DNA of 64,000 nucleotides from [Clostridium] aminophilum. Lineage in GTDB: Bacteria > Bacillota > Clostridia > Lachnospirales > Lachnospiraceae. The notes beneath the pieces were generated by a model. That model did not search any database, was not told the origin of the DNA, and worked only from the letters and a program-made list of their open reading frames with translations. Shown piece after piece: positions 54,430-62,783 of this stretch (positions are counted from its first letter, which is position 1; the number at the start of each line of letters is the position of its first letter). The DNA lies in contig NZ_FOIL01000002.1 in the NCBI RefSeq assembly GCF_900101295.1, forward strand, positions 71,259 through 135,258, in the 5' to 3' direction. The translations under genes were made by a program, and so were the position numbers.

Positions 54430-54497
54430 AAAGAGAGTGACCGAATCACGACTTCCGCATTTTCCGCGGCGTGATGAAACAGTCACTCTCTTTTTCA
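54430..54497 (+). terminator. intrinsic terminator after the hypothetical gene
   Basis: AAAGAGAGTGAC (54430-54441) and GTCACTCTCTTT (54482-54493) form a 12-bp stem with a 40-nt loop, followed by a T-run. It may also serve the minus-strand ABC operon, which ends at 54509. Confidence 0.75.
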
Positions 54498-54508
54498 TGG
54501 CTATGATC

Positions 54509-55297
54509 TTATCTTGCCACCTTATACGGAAAGATCGTCTGATACTCTTCCGAGCTGATCCGGAGAGAGACAATCTTGGAGCAGACACTGAAGAACTGCC
54601 GGATATTGTCTTCCGTCACAACCTCCTTCGTTTTTCCGAGGAGCTTCCGGTTGTAAGCTCCCAGCATCAGCGTGGTGTCGGAGATCGCGAGGGCGTGATC
54701 CGGGAAATGAGTGTTGATCAGACAGCTTGTTCCGAATTCCTCTTTGATCTTCACGATCGTGTCAATGACGCGGAGCTGATTCTTCATATCGAGATTGGAT
54801 TCCGGCTCATCCAGAATCACCAGCTCCGGATCGGAGATAATTGCCCTGGCGATCATGACCATCTGCAGTTCTCCGCCGCTGAGCGCATTGCAGTATTTGT
54901 CTGACAGGTCTGCAATCCCCAGCATTTCCATGACATGCTCCGCTTTCTCGTAGTCTTCTTTCGACGGAACCTCAAAGAAATTCTGTCTGGAGCTGAGTCC
55001 CATCACAACCATGTCGATGCACCGGTACGAGAAAACACTCCGCTTTGCCTGCGGAACATAGCTGGTCTTCTTCCAGAATTCCCGGTCCGTATAGGAGGCA
55101 ATCCGTCTCCCGTCGAGATAGTTTTCACCGCTGACCCATTTCAGAAAACCCATGATACATTTCAGCATGGTTGTCTTTCCCACGCCGTTCGGCCCGAGAA
55201 CCGTCATGATGGTTTTCTCGCCGATCTCGAAATTGATATCCCTTAAAATCAGTTTTCCGGCATATCCAAAGCATCCGTCTCTCACTTCCAGTTTCAT
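54509..55297 (-). CDS. ABC transporter ATPase, iron-siderophore/cobalamin family
   Basis: The 262-residue protein has Walker A GPNGVGKTT, the Q-loop YVPQAKRSVFSYRCIDMVV, the ABC signature LSGGELQMVMIARA and Walker B VILDEPESNLD. The early FGYAGKLILRDINFEI and length match FecE/FhuC/BtuD-type ATPases. It powers uptake together with the permease and binding protein encoded just upstream. It is the last gene of the nitrogenase-like operon, 3 bp after the permease gene. Confidence 0.95.
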   Translation of the reverse strand: MKLEVRDGCFGYAGKLILRDINFEIGEKTIMTVLGPNGVGKTTMLKCIMGFLKWVSGENYLDGRRIASYTDREFWKKTSYVPQAKRSVFSYRCIDMVVMGLSSRQNFFEVPSKEDYEKAEHVMEMLGIADLSDKYCNALSGGELQMVMIARAIISDPELVILDEPESNLDMKNQLRVIDTIVKIKEEFGTSCLINTHFPDHALAISDTTLMLGAYNRKLLGKTKEVVTEDNIRQFFSVCSKIVSLRISSEEYQTIFPYKVAR

Positions 55298-55300
55298 CCC

Positions 55301-56299
55301 TCAGATTCCTCCGTTCTTCATGGTTTTTCGAAGCATCACGCCAAAAAACGGCGCGCCAACCATCGCCGTCAGAATGGACAGCGGAAGTTCTGCGGCCGTC
55401 ATGGTTCTCGCGGCCGAATCAATCATCAGAAGATATCCTGCACCCAGCAGCACGCAGGCGGGAATCAGTCCCCGGTGATCGTCCCCCACCAGAAAACGGC
55501 CGATGTGCGGTATGACGAGGCCGATCCATCCGATGATTCCGCAAAGCGACACCGAAACCGCAGTCATCAGTGTCGAGACCACGATAATGATCATCCGTAC
55601 TTTTCCCACATTAACTCCCATGGAAATGGCCTCTTCCTCCTCCAGCGACATGAGATTCATCTTCCACCGCAGCGCCATCAGAATCAGCATGCAGGGAACG
55701 ATGGTGGCAAAACTGATCAGGACCTTTTCGTAAGACACCGATGCCAGACTCCCCATCAGCCAGACCGTGATCGCTGGAAGCGTGTTCTGCGGATCAGCAA
55801 CGTATTTTACCAGCGAGATCAGCGCCTCAAAAAATGCGGCAACGATCACGCCGGAGAGAACCAGCATGAACAGTTCGGTCTTCTTGTTGATCCGGGAGAT
55901 GGCCAGAACCAGAGCCACCGCGGCCAGTCCCATGAAAAGTGCCTGTCCCTGAACCAGAAAACTTCCGCCGGCAAGGAGGATTCCCAGCGCCGCGCCGAAA
56001 CCTGCTCCGGCCGATACCCCCAGAATGTCCGGGCTGACAAGCGGATTTCCGAAGATGCACTGATACGATGCGCCGGAGCAGGCCAGGCCTGCTCCGACGA
56101 TCATGCTCATGAGAATTCTCGGAAGTCTCACCTGAAGGATCACGTTTTTTTCAAGTGGATCCAGGTTCGGATCAAACGTCAGCGCTTTTATCACGTCCGC
56201 AGGCGAGATGCCGTAACGCCCGATGCAGATGGAAAAAATAAACATTGCCGCCAGTGCTGCCGCTAAGAGCAGCAGTGTAAAACGTACCTTCTTCTTCAT
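55301..56299 (-). CDS. FecCD-family ABC transporter permease
   Basis: The 332-residue protein has a signal-anchor-like first helix and about nine to ten hydrophobic helices. It carries the FecCD motifs LRLPRILMSMIVGAGLACSGASYQ, GVSAGAGFGAALGI, GWIGLVIPHIGRFLVGDDHRGLIP and MVGAPFFGVMLRK. The family imports ferric siderophores, heme or cobalamin. It starts at the base after the binding-protein stop codon, so the genes are tightly coupled. Confidence 0.95.
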   Translation of the reverse strand: MKKKVRFTLLLLAAALAAMFIFSICIGRYGISPADVIKALTFDPNLDPLEKNVILQVRLPRILMSMIVGAGLACSGASYQCIFGNPLVSPDILGVSAGAGFGAALGILLAGGSFLVQGQALFMGLAAVALVLAISRINKKTELFMLVLSGVIVAAFFEALISLVKYVADPQNTLPAITVWLMGSLASVSYEKVLISFATIVPCMLILMALRWKMNLMSLEEEEAISMGVNVGKVRMIIIVVSTLMTAVSVSLCGIIGWIGLVIPHIGRFLVGDDHRGLIPACVLLGAGYLLMIDSAARTMTAAELPLSILTAMVGAPFFGVMLRKTMKNGGI

Positions 56300-57490
56300 T
56301 TAGTTCTGTGTATCCCCTAAAATCTCTTCCAGCATCTCATCGGTGAGATCGAAATGATAAACCGTCTTGTAGAACTTCTTTACTTCGTCCTTCATGTCCA
56401 TGGCTTTCATCTCCTCCGGATGCTGGATCTTCGCGAGCCACTTCACCATCAGCGGGGTCTCCACGCCCGGCGGATCCCAGCGGTATCCACCGATCGGAAT
56501 CTTGTAGACGTTTCCGCTCTTTACCGCGCTGACCGCAGACCAGTCCTCGCCCTCGATCTTATTCTCCAGAAGATCGGACGGCTGAATCGAGGTGAAGTTG
56601 CCAATGTAGATAATGTCCGGATTCCACTGGTAGATCTGCTCCATGTTGACATTCAGCGCCTCACCGGTCAGATCGGAAGACGGGCTGACCGCTTTGCTGT
56701 GTTCCAGCCAGTAGTTGGAGAATCCTTTTCCGGTCACCTTCAGCTTGTCGGACAGGAGAAGGACATTACTGTAATCCTCTTTTCCGACGCCGGCCAGCGC
56801 CTGGTCAACTTCGCCAACACTCTTGTGGAAATAGGTGATCAGTTCCTCCGCTCTCTCCGGCTTGCCCATCATGGTGGAAATGATCTTGATCCAGGTTTCC
56901 AGATCTTCTGCGGAACCATACTGGAGGGCGATGACCTTGATGCCCGCATCCTCCATCTTCTTGATCTCGTCATCCATGTAATTCCACTGGAACACGACAT
57001 CCGGCTTCAGTTTGATCAGCTCCTCCACATTGACTACAAAGCTGGTATCCACGAAGCTCGTGTCCGCCTTGGCCAGTTCCGGATACATATACTTCAGCGC
57101 ACTGTCATTGTAGGCGAGAATGGACGACGGATTACATCCGATCAGGTTATCGTTGTTGCCCACAACCGCGTAGAAAATGTACGGGAAGGGCATGATGGTC
57201 GTTGCCACCCGGTCCGGAACCCCGTCCAGCTCGATGGTCTTTCCCAACTGATCCACGATGGTGATGGTTCCGTCCTCGTTAATCCGGCTCTCGTTCCCGT
57301 TCTCTTTGTCCTCCGCAGTCTCTTTGGTCTCCTGTGCCTTTGTCTCCGCCTTTTCCGAAGACGCTTCACTCACCGCCTCTGTTCCGGCTGCCGCGCTGCT
57401 TTGAGGCGCTGCGCTGCCGCAGCCCGCTGCCGCAAGGAAAACCGCCGCACACAGGGAAGCGGCCATTTTCTTTAAACTACCCTTTCTCAT
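56300..57490 (-). CDS. periplasmic-binding-protein-type lipoprotein (iron complex/cobalamin family)
   Basis: The 396-residue protein has a lipoprotein signal peptide with lipobox LAAAGC (Cys near 24), an acidic Ala/Glu linker, and a TroA-like PF01497 domain: TIVDQLGKTIELDGVPDRVATT, KLKPDVVFQWN, QWNPDIIYIG and AVKSGNVYKIPIGG. It should be lipidated by Lgt and capture the substrate outside the membrane. Classic cobalamin (BtuF) or siderophore residues cannot be assigned. It lies 44 bp after the second nitrogenase-like gene. Confidence 0.93.
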   Translation of the reverse strand: MRKGSLKKMAASLCAAVFLAAAGCGSAAPQSSAAAGTEAVSEASSEKAETKAQETKETAEDKENGNESRINEDGTITIVDQLGKTIELDGVPDRVATTIMPFPYIFYAVVGNNDNLIGCNPSSILAYNDSALKYMYPELAKADTSFVDTSFVVNVEELIKLKPDVVFQWNYMDDEIKKMEDAGIKVIALQYGSAEDLETWIKIISTMMGKPERAEELITYFHKSVGEVDQALAGVGKEDYSNVLLLSDKLKVTGKGFSNYWLEHSKAVSPSSDLTGEALNVNMEQIYQWNPDIIYIGNFTSIQPSDLLENKIEGEDWSAVSAVKSGNVYKIPIGGYRWDPPGVETPLMVKWLAKIQHPEEMKAMDMKDEVKKFYKTVYHFDLTDEMLEEILGDTQN

Positions 57491-57534
57491 TGACTCCTCT
57501 TTCCTCTCTTTTTCTGAAACTGATTTGTTGCTGT

Positions 57535-58830
57535 TTATCTGATTCGCCAAAGATCCGTGATCTTTTTGACGATATCATCCATTTCTCCCCCGATAAAATG
57601 AACCGCACGGCTCCAATAGAGTTTACTGGACAATGCGGTATGCGGGATCGAGACAAGGGGCAGATCTTCCGGCTTCACATCGCCGAGAAGGGGATCTCCC
57701 ACCAGCATCTGGAATCGGCCGGACTCCAGCGCAGCGATCAGTTTCGCTTCACTGTTCAGATCAAGATCTCCCTCCTGCGCCAGTTCCTTCCGGAGTCCCG
57801 TCATCGTCGCCACCGTCACCGGTATTTCCGGATGAACCGCGTGAATGGCATGACGGATGCTGTTGCCGAGGATTTCCTCTCCCACGATCAGGACGCCGCC
57901 ATCTCCGTTGTTCCCTATGGCATCCGGTTCCGATACATTTCCGGTCCCCGCGGCATCGTTTCGCCCCGCAGCATTTCCGGTCCCCGTGGTGTCATTTTGC
58001 CCCGCAGCATTTCCGGTCTCCGCGGCATCATCCCGCCCGGTGTCTTTCCCGAGCACTCTGCACTTCCGGTCCTTCCGCGTCTCCTCGATCATCCCGAAAA
58101 CCGACGTATCCGATCCGGCGATTGTTCCGGCCACATACGGAATCCCGTAGTTTTCACAGAGATACTTTGCCGTATCCAGACCGGATTCCGTGACAACCAG
58201 ATTGACCTCCGCCTTTGTGAGATCCCGTATCTGGCCCAGATCCGCTCCCATCATCAGTTTCCCGATGATGCGGAATCCGGCCTGTTCCAATGCACGGTAG
58301 AGATCCTCCGCATTGGAATTCGCGGAAAAATCCAGTGGCGTCGTTCCGATGACATTGATTCCGTGATCGGTTTTCCCGTCTGTCGGAGCAAGAAACCGAC
58401 GGATCACCGCAAGCATCGCATCGGAAACACCTTTGTTGTAGAGGCCGATTCCGTTGGTGGAAAAGCCGAACGCCGGCTTTCCGGTGGAATTCTCAATCTC
58501 CCGGGCAATCCCCTTCATGTCCGAGCCGATGACCATCGGCACCGGACTCCCGATCACCGCATAGAGGGTCGGATTCGTGTACTCGGACGCCTTTAAGATG
58601 TGATCGATCAGTTTGTCATCTCTTCCCAGAACCGCGTCGATCTCCCGAAGTCCCGAGCAGAATACCATCGAGCGTGCCCCGAACCATCTGGGCTCGTCGT
58701 ATCCGGTGTAATTTCCCGTGCATCCCGACGCGTCGTGAATGACGCTCATACCGCCCAGATCAAACAGAGCGGAGCAGACGCCGGAATAATCCGGCGACAG
58801 CGCCGGAAGTGTTATCCATAATTGTTCCAA
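57535..58830 (-). CDS. nitrogenase component 1-like protein B
   Basis: The 431-residue protein belongs to the nitrogenase component 1 family (PF00148). Cys19 (DYSGVCSALFDLGG) and Cys37 (DASGCTGN) match the first two P-cluster Cys positions, but the third is replaced (AVIGSPVPMVIGSD). It starts with TTG after a GGAG site. A variable insertion (about residues 265-315) has 12-residue tandem repeats (GNAAGRNDAAGT) and is absent from typical relatives. It probably pairs with component A to form the catalytic heterotetramer. Lack of nifB/E/N argues against a FeMo-type cofactor. Confidence 0.85.
   Translation of the reverse strand: MEQLWITLPALSPDYSGVCSALFDLGGMSVIHDASGCTGNYTGYDEPRWFGARSMVFCSGLREIDAVLGRDDKLIDHILKASEYTNPTLYAVIGSPVPMVIGSDMKGIAREIENSTGKPAFGFSTNGIGLYNKGVSDAMLAVIRRFLAPTDGKTDHGINVIGTTPLDFSANSNAEDLYRALEQAGFRIIGKLMMGADLGQIRDLTKAEVNLVVTESGLDTAKYLCENYGIPYVAGTIAGSDTSVFGMIEETRKDRKCRVLGKDTGRDDAAETGNAAGQNDTTGTGNAAGRNDAAGTGNVSEPDAIGNNGDGGVLIVGEEILGNSIRHAIHAVHPEIPVTVATMTGLRKELAQEGDLDLNSEAKLIAALESGRFQMLVGDPLLGDVKPEDLPLVSIPHTALSSKLYWSRAVHFIGGEMDDIVKKITDLWRIR
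57941..58036. repeat. 36-bp tandem repeats inside component B gene
   Basis: Two full units of 36 bp (57941-57976 and 57977-58012) and a third, partial one starting at 58013 code for 12-residue Gly/Asn/Ala/Asp-rich repeats. The reading frame is kept. Confidence 0.75.
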
Positions 58831-58845
58831 ACCATTTCTCCTTTG

Positions 58846-60120
58846 TCAGATGATCAGCACGGCGTCTTCCAGAATCTTCTTCAAATCCGGCGACTGGTTC
58901 TTCGCGCTGCGGATCCGCCCCAGCAGTTCTGTCAGCCCCCGGTATCCGTAAAGTCCGTTCTGCCCGCCGATGTCGACCACATGCGCCGCCCCGGAGAGAT
59001 ATCCCGCGCTGTAGCCGACGGCAATGCATTCCTCCCTCACCGGGCTTTCCACCGTCACCTTAGGATTCTGCGGCTGCCGGATCTCGGTTTCCGGATAATG
59101 TTCCATCACATAGTCAAAATGTTCCCGGTCATCCGGAATTACCTGCTGACAATAAATCCGTTTGATATTCAATCCGTGATCCAGAAGACACCGCGCCAGT
59201 TCAAAGGGCCGGGCGATGGATTCCTCATCCAGGATCAGAGGCATTCCGTCCAGCTCATCCCTCGTGAGCACCAGCGCCGCTTCCGCTTCCCGTTCATATT
59301 CCTCCAGCGGCGGACAGGGGACACCGAGCACCTCGGCAACTCTCTCATAGTTTTCCCGGATATCCTCCGGCCGGAAGGAAATCAGCATTTTTTCAAAGGG
59401 AATTCCCAGTTTCCGCTTCATATTTTTGGAAGCGTAGACTGCCGACGGCGCGGCGATCAGATTCAGCCGGCTCTTTGCCATATCCTGATAAGACGCCATC
59501 GTCCGGTAATCCGTGATATGCCGCACCTCCGAGACTCCCATGTTCCGGAGGACCTCATAGAGCTCGCTGTCTTTGCGGAACGGCTCCAGATTGCCGACGA
59601 TATTGACACCTGAATCCTTTTTCTCCTCCCGCTCCAGCACAGAATAGATTTTATTCTGCACATTGACTAACGGCGGAACCCCGGTATCCGTGGAAGTCGG
59701 ATTCATGTGACAGTCGATAAAGCGCACACCGGGATACTTTTCCTCCAGTTCCTCCCGGAGCGCCTCATGATCGGTCCCCAGCAGATCGTCGATGCAGCTC
59801 ACGAAGACACCCATGACTTTCGGCCGTCTTCCTCTCCGGTCCAGAAAACTGAAAAGCTCCTCCAGCGCATCCAGCAGCATCTGTTCATAATCGCCGGAGA
59901 CGATGGACTGTTCGGTCAGAAACAGGTATGATACCCGGTTCTTTCGGCCCTCCATCCTTGCCCCCAGTGCGCCGTGGCGCCCACAGGCAGAAGGACTGAC
60001 GAAAATGAAGTAGCTCTCCGGAATCAGCTGAGCAATTTTCAGGACTCCCCAGCCGCCGTGGGCCGGCGACGCGTAATGCAGGCTGTTTTCAAACACATTT
60101 TCGAGCAGGCTGCAGCTCAT
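58846..60120 (-). CDS. nitrogenase component 1-like protein A
   Basis: The 424-residue protein is a second PF00148 member. Cys46 (SPSACGRHG) and Cys109 ([12 protein letters not shown]) match the second and third cluster Cys positions, while the first is replaced (HYASPAHGG). [12 protein letters not shown] and [15 protein letters not shown] are typical of nitrogenase-like proteins. The ATG at 60120 has a GGAGG site nine bases upstream, inside the NifH-like gene (32-bp overlap). With component B it could hold one shared iron-sulfur cluster of two Cys each. It lies 15 bp before component B. Confidence 0.85.
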   Translation of the reverse strand: MSCSLLENVFENSLHYASPAHGGWGVLKIAQLIPESYFIFVSPSACGRHGALGARMEGRKNRVSYLFLTEQSIVSGDYEQMLLDALEELFSFLDRRGRRPKVMGVFVSCIDDLLGTDHEALREELEEKYPGVRFIDCHMNPTSTDTGVPPLVNVQNKIYSVLEREEKKDSGVNIVGNLEPFRKDSELYEVLRNMGVSEVRHITDYRTMASYQDMAKSRLNLIAAPSAVYASKNMKRKLGIPFEKMLISFRPEDIRENYERVAEVLGVPCPPLEEYEREAEAALVLTRDELDGMPLILDEESIARPFELARCLLDHGLNIKRIYCQQVIPDDREHFDYVMEHYPETEIRQPQNPKVTVESPVREECIAVGYSAGYLSGAAHVVDIGGQNGLYGYRGLTELLGRIRSAKNQSPDLKKILEDAVLII

Positions 60121-60874
60121 CCGCACTCACCTCCAACACTTTCTCTGCCAGATTCCGGTACTGATCCGCCATCTCCGAGTCCGGAAGCGCCTCGATTACC
60201 GTCATTCCCTGATCCTCTGCCTGCTGAACCGCGCCGTCCCGCGGGATCACGCAGAGCACCGATTCGCCCATTTCATCTGCGGCTTTCTGAACGATTTCCA
60301 GTTCATTTTCCACATTTCTCCGGTTCAGAATGAGACCGCCGAGTCTCGCATAACCCCGTTTTTCAAACTGGTGAACCGCAGAGACAATGTTGGAAGCCGC
60401 ATAGAGCGCCATCATTTCCCCGGATGTCACCACCAGCACGTGATCCGCATATCCCTCGCGGATCGGCATGGCAAATCCGCCGCAGACCACATCCCCCAGA
60501 ACGTCATAGAGCACAATGTCCGGCTGGTATTTTTCATATGCACCGAGTTCTTCCAGCTTGTCGAAGGCGGTGATGATGCCGCGTCCCGCGCAGCCGATTC
60601 CCGGCGTCGGACCTCCGGCCTCCACGCAGAGAATTCCGTGAAATCCCTCAAACACAATATCTTCCAGCTCCACATTGTTCGGACCCTTATCCCGAATTCT
60701 GTCCAATACCGTCGGAATCTTCCTTCCGCCCATCAGACACTTCGTCGAATCGGATTTCGGATCGCAGCCGATCTGCATCACCCGATATCCCAGAACAGAC
60801 AGCGCCGCCGCCAGATTCGACGTGGTGGTGGATTTTCCGATCCCGCCCTTTCCGTATACTGCAATTTTTACCAT
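60089..60874 (-). CDS. NifH-like iron-sulfur ATPase (nitrogenase reductase-like)
   Basis: The 261-residue protein has Walker [11 protein letters not shown] (8-17), CDPKSDSTK for nucleotide and switch I, and the two conserved cysteines C95 (GIGCAGRG) and C131 ([14 protein letters not shown]) that bridge the dimer [4Fe-4S] cluster. It is slightly shorter than NifH (about 290). In this family the dimer delivers electrons one at a time with ATP hydrolysis to a component 1-like partner. The ATG at 60874 has an AGAGGA site. It is the first gene of a six-gene operon; three 38-bp repeats lie in its leader. Confidence 0.92.
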   Translation of the reverse strand: MVKIAVYGKGGIGKSTTTSNLAAALSVLGYRVMQIGCDPKSDSTKCLMGGRKIPTVLDRIRDKGPNNVELEDIVFEGFHGILCVEAGGPTPGIGCAGRGIITAFDKLEELGAYEKYQPDIVLYDVLGDVVCGGFAMPIREGYADHVLVVTSGEMMALYAASNIVSAVHQFEKRGYARLGGLILNRRNVENELEIVQKAADEMGESVLCVIPRDGAVQQAEDQGMTVIEALPDSEMADQYRNLAEKVLEVSADELQPARKCV

Positions 60875-60890
60875 CGTCTTTTTCCTCTTC

Positions 60891-61004
60891 CTGACCGGTA
60901 CATCGCTCAAAATGCCCGGCCATTCCCTCTGACCGGTGCATCGGTCAGAATACCCGGGCTTTCCCTCTGACCGGTGCATCGGTCAGAATGCCCAGACTTT
61001 CCCT
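60891..61004. repeat. three tandem 38-bp repeats carrying a dyad, upstream of the NifH-like gene
   Basis: Units start at 60891, 60929 and 60967, exactly 38 bp apart, each beginning CTGACCGGTGCATCGGTCAG or a close variant; a degenerate fourth starts at 61005. In units 2 and 3, CTGACCG and CGGTCAG form a perfect 7-6-7 dyad. A reversed GATGCACCGG lies at 61026-61035. Uninterrupted tandem copies speak against CRISPR. They may be operator sites or, if transcribed, a set of leader hairpins. Confidence 0.85.
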
Positions 61005-61288
61005 CTAACCAGATAATTCAGGAAGGATGCACCGGTTGCATTTACAAAACTTTTGTTATACAATCTTTACTATAGTTAGTTTTTGCTTACCATAGTATGG
61101 TCAGAAGTTCCATACCAACGTGTTATCTGACGCTTTGCAGTTGTTGCGAACGAAAGCAGTCCCGCAAAACGTGCATTATCCCATTGGTTTATACATTCTA
61201 ACCATTGTTAGTCATAACTCACTAACACGAAGTACTTTATCAAAATGACAGAGCATTTTCTGTTGCGCAGGCAACACTTTAAAGCAAT
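61005..61288. promoter_or_regulatory. divergent control region between the NifH-like operon and the Crp/Fnr gene
   Basis: This AT-rich region contains two palindromes: ACCATAGTATGGT (61089-61101) and CTAAC-CATT-GTTAG (61198-61211). The latter has the 5-4-5 spacing typical of Fnr-class binding sites. Minus-strand -10 candidates are TATAGT (61069-61074) and TATAAC (61055-61060), without good -35 boxes, as expected for activator-dependent promoters. Confidence 0.5.
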
Positions 61289-61954
61289 ATGAGAGATTTT
61301 TCCGAAATACCAAAGGCCAAACTGTTCCGCAATCTGACGGATGACGAGATCCGACAGCTCGTCCGTCACACCTCCTATTTCATATCCAGCTTTAAAAAGG
61401 GAGCGGAGATCTTTCCGCCGGACTCTCCCATCTCACATTCCGGCATCATTCTATCCGGTGAGATCGACGTGATGCATCTGTCCCTCTCCGGAGACGAGGA
61501 ACTGGTGGGCCGGAACCGCACCGGTGACATCATTGCACCCGCTTTCTGCATCACGGGAATTGAGAACAATCTCTCGCACTTCCGCGCGGCAAAGGATTCG
61601 GAGATTCTGTTTCTGGACATCCATTCGCTTCTTGCCCATCCGGTCAATGAATCGTTTTACTCCAAATTCATCGCCAATCTCACGACGATCCTTGCGACAA
61701 ACAACATCATTCTCAACCGAAAAATTCAGCTCCTCACCCAGAAATCTCTGAGCAAGAAACTGATGACGTATTTTATGCAATTGTCACGGGAATCGAAGAG
61801 CCGGACCTTCCGGCTTTCCTTCACCAGAGAGCAGCTCGCCCAGTATATCTCCTCCGAGCGTTCCAGTGTATGCCGTGAGCTCGGCCGGCTGCAGGACGAC
61901 GGCCTGATCCGGGTGAACGGGAACGAGATTACGATTCTGGAACCGGTGGGGTAA
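61289..61954 (+). CDS. Crp/Fnr-family transcriptional regulator
   Basis: The 221-residue protein has a cyclic-nucleotide-binding-type beta roll (about 10-120: FRNLTDDEIRQLV, GIILSGEIDVMHL, GDIIAPAFCITG), a dimerisation helix, and a Crp-type HTH (FRLSFTREQLAQYISSERSSVCRELGRLQDDGLI, about 165-205). It lacks the N-terminal Cys cluster of E. coli Fnr, so it may sense a small molecule and not oxygen directly. It is divergent from the nitrogenase-like operon and is its likely regulator. The ribosome binding site is weak. Confidence 0.92.
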   Translation: MRDFSEIPKAKLFRNLTDDEIRQLVRHTSYFISSFKKGAEIFPPDSPISHSGIILSGEIDVMHLSLSGDEELVGRNRTGDIIAPAFCITGIENNLSHFRAAKDSEILFLDIHSLLAHPVNESFYSKFIANLTTILATNNIILNRKIQLLTQKSLSKKLMTYFMQLSRESKSRTFRLSFTREQLAQYISSERSSVCRELGRLQDDGLIRVNGNEITILEPVG

Positions 61955-61969
61955 AATACATCTTGTATT

Positions 61970-62211
61970 TTAAAAAGAGCTGCTTCCAGAGTGCGCATGT
62001 TTCACGGTCTTCTGGGTTGCGCTCATGTTTTTGAGCATCTTCTCCTGTGTCCGTTCCAGCGTATCGGTTGTGGTGGCAATATAGTTTTTGTCTGTATAGA
62101 TCGGGAAGTTTTTCCGAGGCCGGAGAAGAAAGAATAGGAATCCAGCATCTCGTACTGCGCGAAATTCTGGACCGCACCCTTGAATCCGTCATAGATCCGC
62201 TTGTCTTCCAT
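61970..62211 (-). pseudogene. frameshifted remnant of an unidentified gene
   Basis: On the minus strand MEDKRIYDGFKGAVQNF begins a plausible protein that loses frame after SYSFFSG. A shifted frame then continues as NFPIYTDKNYIATTTDTLE and ends with a helical KMLKNMSATQKTVK and SGSSSF before a stop at 61970. The open frame also extends a little upstream of the ATG (DEAADAAFRELKP). The joined protein would be about 80-95 residues. I do not recognise it. It looks like the decayed end of a gene. Confidence 0.45.
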
Positions 62212-62228
62212 CGGCTTTAACTCCCGGA

Positions 62229-62360
62229 ATGCCGCATCTGCTGCCTCATCAACGTGCTACGGAGATAGAAAGTATTACTAAAATGATTAACTGTGGCGAC
62301 CCGTCTTACGGTGGCGCCATGTATGCATGTCCAAAATGCGGTCATCTTTTCCTTCTTCGT
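62229..62360 (+). pseudogene. possible transposase zinc-finger fragment
   Basis: On the plus strand the frame reads HQRATEIESITKMINCGDPS then YGGAMYACPKCGHLF. A Cys, then a CxxC pair after an aromatic residue, resembles the N-terminal zinc-binding region of IS91-type transposases, but the second CxxC and all catalytic parts are missing. It is probably a relic of a mobile element; the call rests on a short match. Confidence 0.35.
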
Positions 62361-62511
62361 TCTAACTGGCGAGCAGGGCATAAATGGATGCTTCGTCCAT
62401 TTATGTGTTTGCCGTTGGGGATTCCCAAACCCTTTTTCACACATCCGTGTGGCTGCGCGTTTCTGCGAAACGCTTCCTTTGGTTCCCTATGGGCCCTCTA
62501 AAAAGCAAAAA
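62361..62511. other. unassigned stretch
   Basis: Open frames exist on both strands but none has a domain or a ribosome binding site. I see nothing supportable here. Confidence 0.3.
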
Positions 62512-62554
62512 ACGGAGCCAGACACCAGATGATTTTTCTGATGTCCGGCTCCGT
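62512..62554 (-). terminator. intrinsic terminator on the minus strand
   Basis: On the minus strand ACGGAGCCGGACATCAGA pairs with its near-complement around a short A/T loop and is followed by TTTTTTGC. It ends the transcript of the DnaA-like fusion gene and the DUF4143 remnant upstream. Confidence 0.75.
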
Positions 62555-62609
62555 AGAGTCATTCTTGTATCTATTAGCCATTTTTAATTTTTTTCTGCTT
62601 TTGGCTAAT

Positions 62610-62780
62610 TCATGCCTCTAACAGCCAATCAGCTAAATCGACAATTTTTATACCTTCGTATTGGTATTCATCATTTCTTGTACGCGCGATAAGCATTTTA
62701 GGATATGCATCTTTTATCTGCAAAAGTGGTGAAACTTCTCTCTCAAAAGTCTTATCATCGCTTATGTTATCGGATACTTG
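62610..62780 (-). pseudogene. C-terminal remnant of a DUF4143 ATPase
   Basis: On the minus strand 56 codons read [20 protein letters not shown], then [28 protein letters not shown] and a stop. This matches the C-terminal end of the common AAA ATPases with a DUF4143 domain, whose last strands read like IKD-YPK and EGI-DFL. It has no start of its own. It is in frame with the fusion gene upstream, separated only by that gene's TGA. Confidence 0.65.
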
Positions 62781-62783
62781 AAT

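Noticed and set aside
57535-60874. True nitrogen-fixing nifHDK
   Set aside because: The component 1-like proteins each miss a P-cluster cysteine, and nifB, nifE and nifN are absent; the operon carries an ABC importer instead.
60891-61004. 38-bp repeats considered as a CRISPR array
   Set aside because: The copies are directly adjacent with no spacers, only three in number, and no cas genes are present.
62217-62444. A 75-codon minus-strand frame opposite the possible transposase fragment
   Set aside because: No domain and no ribosome binding site; the plus-strand zinc-finger-like frame explains the sequence slightly better.
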